From positions 2,542,001 to 2,606,000 of the forward strand of contig NZ_CP121699.1 of NCBI RefSeq assembly GCF_029761935.1: a DNA stretch of 64,000 nt, read 5' to 3'. The stretch comes from Microbacterium testaceum. Its GTDB lineage: Bacteria > Actinomycetota > Actinomycetes > Actinomycetales > Microbacteriaceae. The notes below the pieces were generated by a model. That model worked only from the letters and a program-made list of their open reading frames with translations. It was not told the DNA's origin and did no database searches. The translations under genes were made by a program, and so were the position numbers. Positions 17,299-25,094 of the stretch are shown in pieces; the stretch's first letter is position 1, and every line of letters begins with the position of its first letter.

Positions 17299-18297
17299 GT
17301 GAACGGCGTCATCGCCGATCCCGCGGGGGAGGGCGATTACGGCTTCGAGCTGCCGGCCCTTCGCGCGGTGCCCCCGGTCGCTCCGCCCGTCGGTTTCGCC
17401 GAGCGCTGGGAAGCCTGGGCGGCGGCGGCAGCCGGGGTCGACCCCGCTCCGAGGATGACACCCCTCGGGCCCGCGGGCGGGCGGTCGCTCTTCCTCGTCG
17501 ATCACACCGTCGCCGACGGTCTGCGCGTGCGCGGGTGGTTCGCGACGGCGGTGGGCGGGATGCCGCCGCGGGTGGGGATCGTCCACGGTCACGGCTACGG
17601 CGGGCGCGAGGCTCCCGACTTCGATCGCGTCCCGGACGATGCGGCGGTCTTCTTCCCCGTCGCGAGAGGACAAGGGTCGCTCAACGCCGGACTCGGCGCA
17701 CCGACGCCCGCCGACGGGCACGTGCTCCACGGCATCCACTCGATCGACGAGTACGTTCTCGGCCGATGCGCCGTCGATCTCTGGCATGCCGGGTCGGCGC
17801 TGAGAGCTCTGGCCGGACCGATCCCGCTGTACTACGTGGGCGAGAGCTTCGGCGGCGGGATCGGGGCGCTCGCTCTTCCGTGGGATGACCGTTTCGTGGG
17901 GGCGACGCTGATCGTGCCGAGTTTCGGCCAGTACGACCTGCGCCTGCGCCTGCCGTGCGAAGGCAGCGGCGAGCGTGTGCGGGCTCACGTCGGGGCCCAC
18001 CCTGCGTCGCGCGAGGTCCTGCGCTTCTTCGATGCGTCCACGGCGGCGACCTTCGTCCGCGTGCCGGTGCGCGTGGAATGCGCCTTACGCGACCGTCATG
18101 TTCCCCCGCCCGGGCAGTTCGCCGTCGCCAACGCGATCGACGAGGCGCCGGGTGCCGAACTGGAGCTCGACGTGCAGCCCTACGGCCATCGCGAGTACCG
18201 CGGACTCGACGCCGTCCGCTCGCGGGCATTCGCCGCGACCCACGCGCACATCGACCGGGTGCTCTCGCGAGCGTCCGCGGAGAAGGAGAACCCGTGA
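17299..18297 (+). CDS. Acetylxylan-esterase-like hydrolase (AXE1 superfamily), first copy
   Basis: Alpha/beta hydrolase of 332 residues without a signal. HGHGYGG is the oxyanion loop, GESFGGG the nucleophile elbow (Ser in place of the usual GxSQGG context), CALRDRHVPP supplies the Asp and YGHREYRG the His. It would remove acetyl groups from imported oligosaccharides. The GTG start at 17299 has a weak ribosome binding site and lies 47 bases from the divergent DeoR gene. It overlaps the second esterase (GTGA). It is more divergent from the classical CE7 family than the next gene. Confidence 0.65.
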   Translation: MNGVIADPAGEGDYGFELPALRAVPPVAPPVGFAERWEAWAAAAAGVDPAPRMTPLGPAGGRSLFLVDHTVADGLRVRGWFATAVGGMPPRVGIVHGHGYGGREAPDFDRVPDDAAVFFPVARGQGSLNAGLGAPTPADGHVLHGIHSIDEYVLGRCAVDLWHAGSALRALAGPIPLYYVGESFGGGIGALALPWDDRFVGATLIVPSFGQYDLRLRLPCEGSGERVRAHVGAHPASREVLRFFDASTAATFVRVPVRVECALRDRHVPPPGQFAVANAIDEAPGAELELDVQPYGHREYRGLDAVRSRAFAATHAHIDRVLSRASAEKENP

Positions 18298-19265
18298 CCC
18301 AGTTCGACCTGCCGCTCGCCGACCTCGAGGCCTTCCGCCCGCCGCGAGAGGAGCCCGCCGACTTCGACGCCTTCTGGGCCGAGACGCTCGGCGAGGCAAG
18401 GGCGGCGTCGTGGCCCGCGGGCTTCACCCCGCTCGACACCGACGACACCGGTGTGACCGGTGTCGAGGTCGACGATGTCGTCTTCGCGGGGTTCGCGGGA
18501 CACGCGGTGCGCGCGTGGCTCCTGCGCCCGCGCGGGGCTTCGGGGCCTCTGCCGTGCGTCGTGCAGTACATCGGCTACAACTCCGGTCGCGGCCTCGCCC
18601 ACCAGCACACGCTGCTGCCCTCCGCGGGGTTCGCGGTGATGGTCATGGACACGCGGGGGCAGAGCAGCGGCGCGCTGCCCGGGGCGACCTCCGACCCCGT
18701 GGGCGGAGCGCCGCATGTCGCCGGTCGCGTGACCGAGGGCCTCGACGACCCGTCCCACTCCTATTACCGCCGTGTCTTCTGCGATGCGGTGCTCGCGATC
18801 GATGCGGTCCGGTCGCACCCGGCGATCGATGCGACGCGCGTCAGCGTGTGGGGCGGGAGCCAGGGCGGGGGCATCGCGCTCGCCGCAGCGGCGTTGAGCG
18901 AGGGGCTCTGGTTCGCCGCGATCGACTTCCCGTTCCTCAGTGCGATGCGTCGGGCGGTCGCCATTACCGACGCCGCCCCCTACAGCGAGATCATCGCGTA
19001 CCTGCAGACTCGGCGCGGCGAGGAAGAGGCGGTGTTCCGCTCTCTCTCGTACCTCGACGGCGTCAACTTCGCCGCGCGAGCGAGGGTTCCCGCCCTCTTC
19101 TCGGTGGGACTGCGCGATGCCGTGTGCCCACCGTCGACCGTCTATGCGGCGTACAACCATTACGTGGGCGAGAAGAGCATTCGCGTCTACCCGTGGAACG
19201 GACACGAAGGAGGAGGCCCGGTGCACCAGCTCGAGGTGCTGCGGGCTCTCGCCGCGCGCGGCTGA
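18294..19265 (+). CDS. Acetylxylan esterase, CE7 (AXE1) family
   Basis: Intracellular carbohydrate deacetylase of 323 residues. The RGQ motif appears in MDTRGQSSG, GGSQGGGIAL is the CE7 nucleophile elbow, and GLRDAVCPPST and NGHEGGG carry the catalytic Asp and His. The N-terminal DFDAFWAETL segment is typical of CE7. It is translationally coupled to the previous esterase and closes the 8-19 kb polysaccharide locus. CE7 enzymes act on acetylated xylo-oligosaccharides and cephalosporin C. Confidence 0.85.
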   Translation: MTQFDLPLADLEAFRPPREEPADFDAFWAETLGEARAASWPAGFTPLDTDDTGVTGVEVDDVVFAGFAGHAVRAWLLRPRGASGPLPCVVQYIGYNSGRGLAHQHTLLPSAGFAVMVMDTRGQSSGALPGATSDPVGGAPHVAGRVTEGLDDPSHSYYRRVFCDAVLAIDAVRSHPAIDATRVSVWGGSQGGGIALAAAALSEGLWFAAIDFPFLSAMRRAVAITDAAPYSEIIAYLQTRRGEEEAVFRSLSYLDGVNFAARARVPALFSVGLRDAVCPPSTVYAAYNHYVGEKSIRVYPWNGHEGGGPVHQLEVLRALAARG

Positions 19266-19323
19266 GCGGACCCACCGTGCGTCCCGCCGAGTCGACGACG
19301 AATATTGCTCTTTAATCCGACAT

Positions 19324-19359
19324 CTTTTGGTTGCCTTACCGCAAAAGCCGCACTACTGT
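19324..19359 (+). promoter_or_regulatory. Promoter of the ebo-type operon with CTTTTG-N12-CAAAAG operator (site B)
   Basis: CTTTTG (19324-19329) and CAAAAG (19342-19347) form a perfect 6-12-6 inverted repeat. A -35 TTGCCT (19331-19336), 17-bp spacer and -10 TACTGT (19354-19359) are superimposed, so the right half-site lies between -35 and -10 and binding should repress. The predicted leader to GTG 19518 is about 150 bases. Sequence and spacing closely match the promoter at 47241-47276. Confidence 0.7.
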
Positions 19360-19517
19360 CGGAAGGACCAGGTCACCTCGACGACGAGTCCCCCACCACC
19401 CCCGGGTCGCCCTCCATCCCCCTCGGAGCGCCCCTCTCGAACGCCTCCGCCCCCACGGAGTCGTGCCGTCGTGCGTACCCGGTATTCGACGTCCCTCAAC
19501 GAAGAACGGACCCCCGC

Positions 19518-20717
19518 GTGAACACTTCGGACACCCGCCGCACCGCCGACGTCGGCGCCTGGTTCATCGGCGCTCGCGGCTCGCTCGCGACCACGGCCAC
19601 CCTTGGCATCCACGCCCTCGCCCTGGGCGTCGCGACGCCCGTCGGCCTCACGACCGAGACCGACGCGGTGCGCGTCGACGAGTTCCCCGCGATCGCCGAC
19701 ATCGTCGTGGGCGGACACGACATCTCGTCGACCCCGCTCGAGGAGCGCGCGCGTCAGCTCGCCGCCGGCGGGATGTTCCCCGTGGCCCTCGTCGACGCGG
19801 TGGCCGAGCGCCTGCGCGAGACCGAGCAGAACCTCCGCCCCGTCCCCACGATGACGGCGACCCAGCAGGACGAGATCGACCTGCTCGCGGCCGACATCGC
19901 CGACTTCCGCGACCGTCACGACCTGCGCGAGGTCGTCGTCATCGACGTCTCGTCCACCGAGCCCCTTCCGCCGTACCACCCCGGATTCGAAGACGACGCC
20001 CTCCTGCAGGCGGCCCTCACGACCCCGGGTGCGCGGGTCCTTCCGCCCAGCTCGCGCGCCGCCCTCGCCGCCATCGCGGCCGGAGCCGCCTACGCCGCCT
20101 TCACCCCCTCGGCATCCCTCAACCTCCCCGTCCTGCGCGAGCGCGCCGAACGCGCGGGCATCGCGTACGCGGGGCAGGATGGCAAGACCGGCGAGACGCT
20201 GCTGCGGACGGTGCTGGCGCCGATGTTCACCGCCCGCGGGTTCCGGGTGCAGTCCTGGGCCGGCACCAACCTCCTCGGCGGCGGCGACGGCGCGACCCTG
20301 GCCGACCCCGAGGCCGTCCGCTCCAAGCTGGTCTCGAAGAACCGCGGTCTGCACGCTCTCGTCGGCGACGACGTCGTCACCCCGCTGCACATCGACAACG
20401 TGCCCGACCTCGGCGACGTCAAGACCGCGTGGGACCACGTCAGCGCGGCAGGGTTCCTCGGCAGTCGCGTCACGCTGCAGACCACCTGGAGCGCCTACGA
20501 CTCCGCCCTCGCGGCGCCCCTCGTCATCGACCTCGTCCGAGCGCTGTCTCTCGCGACCCGCGCGGGCCACGCGGGGGTCGTCACCGCCCTCGGCTGCTTC
20601 TTCAAGGATCCGTGGGGGAGCGACGTCCACGGCTTCGGCGAGCAGACCGCCCAGTTCGTCTCGTGGGTGCACGAGACTGCAGCCGCCGTCTCGGCAGCCC
20701 GGGTCGCCGCACCGTGA
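19518..20717 (+). CDS. Inositol-3-phosphate synthase-like cyclase of the ebo-type operon
   Basis: NAD-dependent sugar-phosphate cyclase of the Ino1 superfamily, 399 residues, expected to act on a glucose-6-phosphate-like substrate. WFIGARGSLATTATLG is the NAD-binding loop; DVSSTEP, GTNLLGGGDG and VKTAWDHVSAAGFLG are conserved Ino1 blocks. GTG at 19518 is chosen because the family begins here; the frame stays open upstream through the promoter. It overlaps the EboC gene by GTGA. In cyanobacterial ebo operons the cyclase-like member is a 3-dehydroquinate-synthase relative (EboD); here an Ino1-like enzyme takes that place. The product may not be ordinary inositol phosphate. Confidence 0.8.
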   Translation: MNTSDTRRTADVGAWFIGARGSLATTATLGIHALALGVATPVGLTTETDAVRVDEFPAIADIVVGGHDISSTPLEERARQLAAGGMFPVALVDAVAERLRETEQNLRPVPTMTATQQDEIDLLAADIADFRDRHDLREVVVIDVSSTEPLPPYHPGFEDDALLQAALTTPGARVLPPSSRAALAAIAAGAAYAAFTPSASLNLPVLRERAERAGIAYAGQDGKTGETLLRTVLAPMFTARGFRVQSWAGTNLLGGGDGATLADPEAVRSKLVSKNRGLHALVGDDVVTPLHIDNVPDLGDVKTAWDHVSAAGFLGSRVTLQTTWSAYDSALAAPLVIDLVRALSLATRAGHAGVVTALGCFFKDPWGSDVHGFGEQTAQFVSWVHETAAAVSAARVAAP

Positions 20718-21580
20718 CCCGGGTCGCGGACTACCTCGACCTCGTCCGCGCCCCCGCCTCGCTCACCGTCCTCGGCGATGCTCTCGTCGGGGCGTTGAGC
20801 GCGCGCGGGGCGGGCGGCGACGGTCCCCTGCGCGGGGGCGCGCTCGCGGCCGCGTCCGTCTGCCTGTACAGCGCCGGGATGGCGCTGAACGACTGGGCGG
20901 ATGCCGACCTCGATGCGCTCGAGCGCCCCGAGCGCCCCATCCCCTCGGGGCGGATCAGCCGCGACCGCGCGCTCGCGGTGGGCGTGGGTCTCACCGCCCT
21001 CGGGGTGGGCGCGGCGTTCGCGGCCGGTCGCCGCTCGGGTCTGGTGTCGGTCGCGCTCGCCGGAGCCCTGTGCGCCTACGACACCGTGTTCAAGCCGACG
21101 GCGGCCGGTCCGGTCGTCATGGCCGTCTGCCGCGGGCTCGACGTGATGATGGGTGCCGCCGGGCCGGGGTGGCGCTCGGCCCTGGTCCCCGCGGGTGCGG
21201 TCGCCGCCCACACGGTCGCCGTCACCGCGATCTCACGGGGCGAGGTCGACGGGTCGACGGCGACCACCGGTCGCGTCGCCGTGGGCACGAGCGTCGCCGT
21301 GGCGGCATCCGGTCTACTCGGACGCTCGAACCGCTCCGCCGCCGTGCTCGGGGGAGCGCGCTACCTCGCCGCGGTCCTGCCCGGCCAGCTCGCGGTCGCT
21401 CGTGATCCCGGGGCGGCTCAGGCACGTGACGCCACCCGCGCGGGCATCGGCGCCGTCGTCCCCCTGCAGTCCGCCCTCGCCGCCCGGGCGGGCTCGCCGC
21501 TGGCGACCGTGGCCCTCGTGGGCATCGAGATTCTCGGCCGCGTGCTCGGCCGCCGCCGTTCGACGGGAGACATCACATGA
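20714..21580 (+). CDS. eboC: UbiA-superfamily prenyltransferase-like protein EboC
   Basis: Polytopic membrane protein of 288 residues in the UbiA family. The metal-binding motif NDWADADLDALERP (N-D-x-x-D-x-D) lies near residue 57, with YDTVFKPTAAGP as the second motif near 118. About eight hydrophobic helices. EboC proteins lack a demonstrated prenyl acceptor; in cyanobacteria the ebo set is needed for the scytonemin monomer to reach the periplasm. GTG start overlaps the upstream stop, and the stop overlaps the next ATG, so the cluster is tightly coupled. Confidence 0.85.
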   Translation: MTRVADYLDLVRAPASLTVLGDALVGALSARGAGGDGPLRGGALAAASVCLYSAGMALNDWADADLDALERPERPIPSGRISRDRALAVGVGLTALGVGAAFAAGRRSGLVSVALAGALCAYDTVFKPTAAGPVVMAVCRGLDVMMGAAGPGWRSALVPAGAVAAHTVAVTAISRGEVDGSTATTGRVAVGTSVAVAASGLLGRSNRSAAVLGGARYLAAVLPGQLAVARDPGAAQARDATRAGIGAVVPLQSALAARAGSPLATVALVGIEILGRVLGRRRSTGDIT

Positions 21581-22878
21581 ACTGGACCTGGGGATACGGC
21601 ACCAACGGTTTCACCGACCACCCGCTGCCCTCCGCCCTCGACGTGCTGCAGCATCACGGGTACGGCGCCGTCGCCCTTACCCTCGGCCACCCCCACCTCG
21701 ACCCCTTCGCCTCCGACTGGCGCGAACAGAGCGAGGCGCTCGCCGCGGACCTCCGCCGCCGGGGGCTGCGGGTGGTCGTCGAGACGGGCGCCCGCTACCT
21801 GCTCGACCCCCTGCGCAAGCATCGGCCGACCCTCGTCGATCGCGACGCCGCGTCGCGCATGGCCTTCCTGCGGCGGGCGGTCGAGATCGCCGCGATCCTG
21901 GACGCCGAGTGCGTCTCGCTGTGGAGCGGGGTCGTGCCCGACGACGTCTCGACCGATCAGGCGCGCGTGCTGCTCGAGGAACGCCTCGTCGAGCTCGCCG
22001 CGTTCGCCGCGGACGCGGGCGTCACCCTCGCCCTCGAGCCCGAGCCGGGGATGCTGGTCGAGACCGTGGCCGACGCCCTCGCGCTCCGCGCCCGGCTCGG
22101 CCACCCCGCGAACCTCGGCCTCACGGTTGACCTCGGTCACTGCGTGGTGGTCGAGCCCGACGGGGTGGTGGGTGCTCTGCGAGCGGCGGGCCCCCTGCTG
22201 CGCAATGTGCAGGCCGACGACATGCTCCCCACCGCGCACGAGCACCTTCCGTTCGGGGAGGGCGAGCTCGACCTGGATGCCGCCCTCTCGACGCTGCGCG
22301 AGATCGACTACCGCGGCGTGATCGCGGTGGAGTTGCCGCGGCACGCGCACGCGGCCCCCGAGCTCGCGGCGTCGAGCATGGCGGCGCTGGTCGCGGCGGG
22401 GGAGCGCTCGGTCATCGCCCCGACGCGGAGCGCGGTCGAAACCCCGTCCTGCGGGGACGGTCGGCCCCTCCACCCCTGGACCGCCCTCGCCGTCGAGCAG
22501 GTGCGCGCGGATGCCGCCCGCGCCGCGCGCCTGTTCGCCGCGGCGGGTCGCGAGGTGGGGCGGGACCCCTCTCGGCCGCGCCGTTCGCCCCGACCGCCGA
22601 CGACGTCGCCCGCGCCGCTCTCATCGCGGCCCTGGCCGACAGCGGGGCCGACCCGGCCGTGGCGGTCGCGCTGTACCGCCGCGGCGACGACGCCGAGCGC
22701 CGCGGGGTGCTGCGCGGCCTCGACGCGATCATCGCGCCCACCGCCGCCTGGCGCGACGCCGGTCTGGAGCTCGTCGCGGACGCCCTCCGCGCCAACGACA
22801 CCCGGCTCGTCGCCGCGGCCCTTGGGGCCTTCGCCGCCGATCACCTCGACGACCACGCGTGGCGTCACGGCGTGCTGA
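21577..22878 (+). CDS. TIM-barrel sugar isomerase/epimerase-like protein, reading into eboA
   Basis: Residues 1-285 (to about 22430) form an AP-endonuclease-2/xylose-isomerase-type barrel: LALEPEPGMLVETV, LTVDLGHCVVVEPDGV and VQADDM-PTAHEHLPFGEG carry likely metal and substrate ligands. No stop follows; the frame runs through a short linker into PWTALAVEQVRADAARAARL and LFAAAGREVGR, which look like the start of an EboA protein. From about 22563 the true EboA sequence continues in another frame, so the last ~105 codons to the stop at 22878 are out of frame and probably not native. No stop or ATG lies in any frame between barrel and EboA, suggesting a genuine barrel-EboA fusion hit by a -1 shift, or a sequencing error in the G-rich tract. 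Confidence 0.7.
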   Translation: MNWTWGYGTNGFTDHPLPSALDVLQHHGYGAVALTLGHPHLDPFASDWREQSEALAADLRRRGLRVVVETGARYLLDPLRKHRPTLVDRDAASRMAFLRRAVEIAAILDAECVSLWSGVVPDDVSTDQARVLLEERLVELAAFAADAGVTLALEPEPGMLVETVADALALRARLGHPANLGLTVDLGHCVVVEPDGVVGALRAAGPLLRNVQADDMLPTAHEHLPFGEGELDLDAALSTLREIDYRGVIAVELPRHAHAAPELAASSMAALVAAGERSVIAPTRSAVETPSCGDGRPLHPWTALAVEQVRADAARAARLFAAAGREVGRDPSRPRRSPRPPTTSPAPLSSRPWPTAGPTRPWRSRCTAAATTPSAAGCCAASTRSSRPPPPGATPVWSSSRTPSAPTTPGSSPRPLGPSPPITSTTTRGVTAC

Positions 22879-23042
22879 AGTGCGTGTTCCTCGGCATCCC
22901 CCTCTCGGTCGTCGACGCCCTCGACGCCCGCGCCGACGACGAGCTCGCCGCGATGGCGGAGCGCTTCGCCGCCGAGCGTCGTGCCGCCGGCCGTTCCGTG
23001 CCGGACGACCTCTCCTTCCTCCGTGCTCGCGAAAGGGCCTGA
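22563..23042 (+). CDS. eboA: EboA-family metabolite traffic protein, frameshifted from the upstream barrel gene
   Basis: This frame encodes GPLSAAPFAPTADDVARAAL, then VALYRRGDDAERRGVLRGLD and WRHGVLKCVFLGIPLSVVDALD, the helical EboA pattern ending in RFAAERRAAGR. It has no start codon where homology begins; the first is GTG at 22659, deep inside the domain. The missing N-terminal part is in the upstream frame (about 22477-22562). One extra G in GGGGCGGGACCCC at 22557-22569 would join both parts. EboA function is unknown beyond association with metabolite export. The stop is one base before the EboB ATG. Confidence 0.65.
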   Translation, partial: GPLSAAPFAPTADDVARAALIAALADSGADPAVAVALYRRGDDAERRGVLRGLDAIIAPTAAWRDAGLELVADALRANDTRLVAAALGAFAADHLDDHAWRHGVLKCVFLGIPLSVVDALDARADDELAAMAERFAAERRAAGRSVPDDLSFLRARERA

Positions 23043-23043
23043 C

Positions 23044-23928
23044 ATGCGCATCTTCGACCCCCACATCCACATGTCCGCCCGCACGACCGACGACTACGAG
23101 GCGATGTACGACGCGGGCGTGCGCGCCCTGGTGGAGCCGGCGTTCTGGCTCGGCCAGCCGCGCACGAGCGTGGGGTCGTTCCTCGACTACTTCGACGCGC
23201 TGATCGGGTGGGAGAGGTTCCGTGCGGCGCAGTTCGGCATCCGCCACCACTGCACGATCGCGCTGAACCCGAAAGAGGCGAACGACGCGCGCTGCCGCGA
23301 GGTCATGGCCGAGCTGCCGACGTACCTCGCCAAGGACGGGGTCGTCGCGGTCGGTGAGACCGGCTACGACTCGATGACCCCCGAAGAAGACGAGATCCTG
23401 CGCCAACACCTCGCGCTCGGCATCGAGTTCGACCTCCCCGTGCTCGTCCACACCCCGCATCGCGACAAGACCGTGGGCACGCGGCGCACGCTCGACGTGG
23501 TGGCCGAGTCCGGCATCCCGATGAAGCGCGTGCTCGTCGACCACCTCAACGAGACCTGCGTCGACGCGGTCGCCGACAGCGGCGCCTGGATGGGCTTCTC
23601 GATCTATCCCGACACCAAGATGGACGAGCAGCGCGTCGTCGCCATCATGCAGCGCATCGGGCTCGACCGCGTCATCGTGAACTCCGCGGCCGACTGGGGC
23701 CGCTCCGACCCGCTGAAGACGGCGAAGACCGGTCTGGCCATGCTCGACGCGGGGTTCAGCGACGACGACGTCGACCGGATCCTCTGGCGCAACCCGCGCG
23801 ACTTCTACGCGCAGAGCGGCCGCGTGAACACCGACCCGATCGACGGTTTCGCTCCCGCGAGCCAGGGGCCCGAGCTGTTCGCCGGCAACTCCGTGCTGCG
23901 CGGTATGGCATCGCGCCAGGGGGCGTGA
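23044..23928 (+). CDS. eboB: TatD-like metal-dependent hydrolase EboB
   Basis: Amidohydrolase-fold protein of 294 residues. Metal ligands of the TatD family are visible in order: DPHIHMSAR, GETGYDS, HTPHRD, VDHLNET and SAADWGRSD. Length and the extended C-terminal GPELFAGNSVLRG fit EboB rather than housekeeping TatD nucleases. Cytoplasmic. Coupled upstream to EboA and downstream to EboE (GTGA). The substrate in ebo systems is not known. Confidence 0.85.
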   Translation: MRIFDPHIHMSARTTDDYEAMYDAGVRALVEPAFWLGQPRTSVGSFLDYFDALIGWERFRAAQFGIRHHCTIALNPKEANDARCREVMAELPTYLAKDGVVAVGETGYDSMTPEEDEILRQHLALGIEFDLPVLVHTPHRDKTVGTRRTLDVVAESGIPMKRVLVDHLNETCVDAVADSGAWMGFSIYPDTKMDEQRVVAIMQRIGLDRVIVNSAADWGRSDPLKTAKTGLAMLDAGFSDDDVDRILWRNPRDFYAQSGRVNTDPIDGFAPASQGPELFAGNSVLRGMASRQGA

Positions 23929-25094
23929 GGGTGGAGCTGTCGTACTGCACCAACGTCCACCCCGCCGAAGACCTGCCCGGCATCGTCCGCCAGCTCGACG
24001 AGCACGCCGGTCCCGTCCGGCGGGCGGCGGGCCTCGAGCGACTCGGCGTCGGACTGTGGATGCCGGTGGGCGTGGCATCCCTCCTCTCCGACGACCCGCG
24101 GGCCCGGGGTGTCCTCGCCGACGCCCTCGCGCGAAACGGGCTGGAGCTGCGCACGGTCAACGCCTTCCCGTACCGCGGGTTCCACGACGACGTCGTCAAG
24201 CTCGCGGTGTACCGCCCCGACTGGACCACGCGCGAGCGCCGGGAGTACACGCTCGACTGCGCGCGCGCCCTCGCGGCGCTTCTTCCCGCCGGGGCCGAGG
24301 GCAGCATCTCGACGCTCCCGCTGGGATGGAGGAAGGGGTGGGATGCCGCGGCCGACCGCGCCGCGGAGGAACACCTCGCCGGACTCGTCGAGGGCCTCGC
24401 CGCGCTGGAGCGCGAGACGGGACGCATCGTCCGCGTGGCGATCGAACCCGAGCCCGGCTGCATCCTCGACGACGTCGCCGACGTGGTGGCCTGGCTCGGC
24501 GCCCGCCCGCACCTGACCGCCGAGGGCCGCCTCGGGCTGTGCCTGGACACCTGCCACCTCGCGGTGTCGTTCGCCGACCCCGCCGGAGCGGTCGCCGCGG
24601 CCGCCGCCGCCGGCATCCGCATCGTCAAGGTGCAGGCCTCGGTCGCGCTCGAGGTGCCCGACCCCGCCGACCCCCGCACGGCGGACGCGCTCCGGCCCTT
24701 CGCCGAGGAACGCTACGTCCACCAGGTGCGCGAGGCCGGTGGTCGACGCTCCGCCGACGACCTCCCCGAGGTGCTCGACGCCGCCGCGCCGTGGCCGACC
24801 GACCGCGCCTGGCGCGTGCACGTCCACATCCCCCTGCACGCGCGTCCCGCAGCCCCCCTCCGCGCCACGACCGAGGTGCTGCTCGCCGCGGTTGACGCGG
24901 TCCTCGAGACGCCCGACGGCGGTGACGCCCACCTCGATATCGAGACCTACACCTGGTCGGTGCTGCCCGAAGAGCTGCAGCCCGAAACGCTCGTCGGCGG
25001 GATCGCGGCCGAACTGCGCTGGGCGCACGCGCACCTGCCGCGCGCTGTCGCCGGGGTGCCGGCATCCGGAATCGACGAAAGGAGCCTGGTATGA
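23925..25094 (+). CDS. eboE: Metabolite traffic protein EboE (TIM barrel)
   Basis: Xylose-isomerase-type barrel of 389 residues. ELSYCTNVHPAEDLPG at the N-terminus is the hallmark of EboE. NAFPYRGFHDDVVKLAVYRPDW, EPEPGCILDDVADVV and LCLDTCHLAVSF provide the conserved core and likely metal ligands. GTG at 23925 overlaps the EboB stop; GTG at 23931 is an alternative. The stop overlaps EboF ATG. In cyanobacteria this subunit belongs to the operon needed to move a pigment precursor across the inner membrane. Confidence 0.85.
   Translation: MRVELSYCTNVHPAEDLPGIVRQLDEHAGPVRRAAGLERLGVGLWMPVGVASLLSDDPRARGVLADALARNGLELRTVNAFPYRGFHDDVVKLAVYRPDWTTRERREYTLDCARALAALLPAGAEGSISTLPLGWRKGWDAAADRAAEEHLAGLVEGLAALERETGRIVRVAIEPEPGCILDDVADVVAWLGARPHLTAEGRLGLCLDTCHLAVSFADPAGAVAAAAAAGIRIVKVQASVALEVPDPADPRTADALRPFAEERYVHQVREAGGRRSADDLPEVLDAAAPWPTDRAWRVHVHIPLHARPAAPLRATTEVLLAAVDAVLETPDGGDAHLDIETYTWSVLPEELQPETLVGGIAAELRWAHAHLPRAVAGVPASGIDERSLV

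Noticed and set aside
19305..19517. N-terminal extension of the Ino1-like protein to 19305
   Set aside because: It would place the regulated promoter (19324-19359) inside the coding region and adds residues unlike the family.
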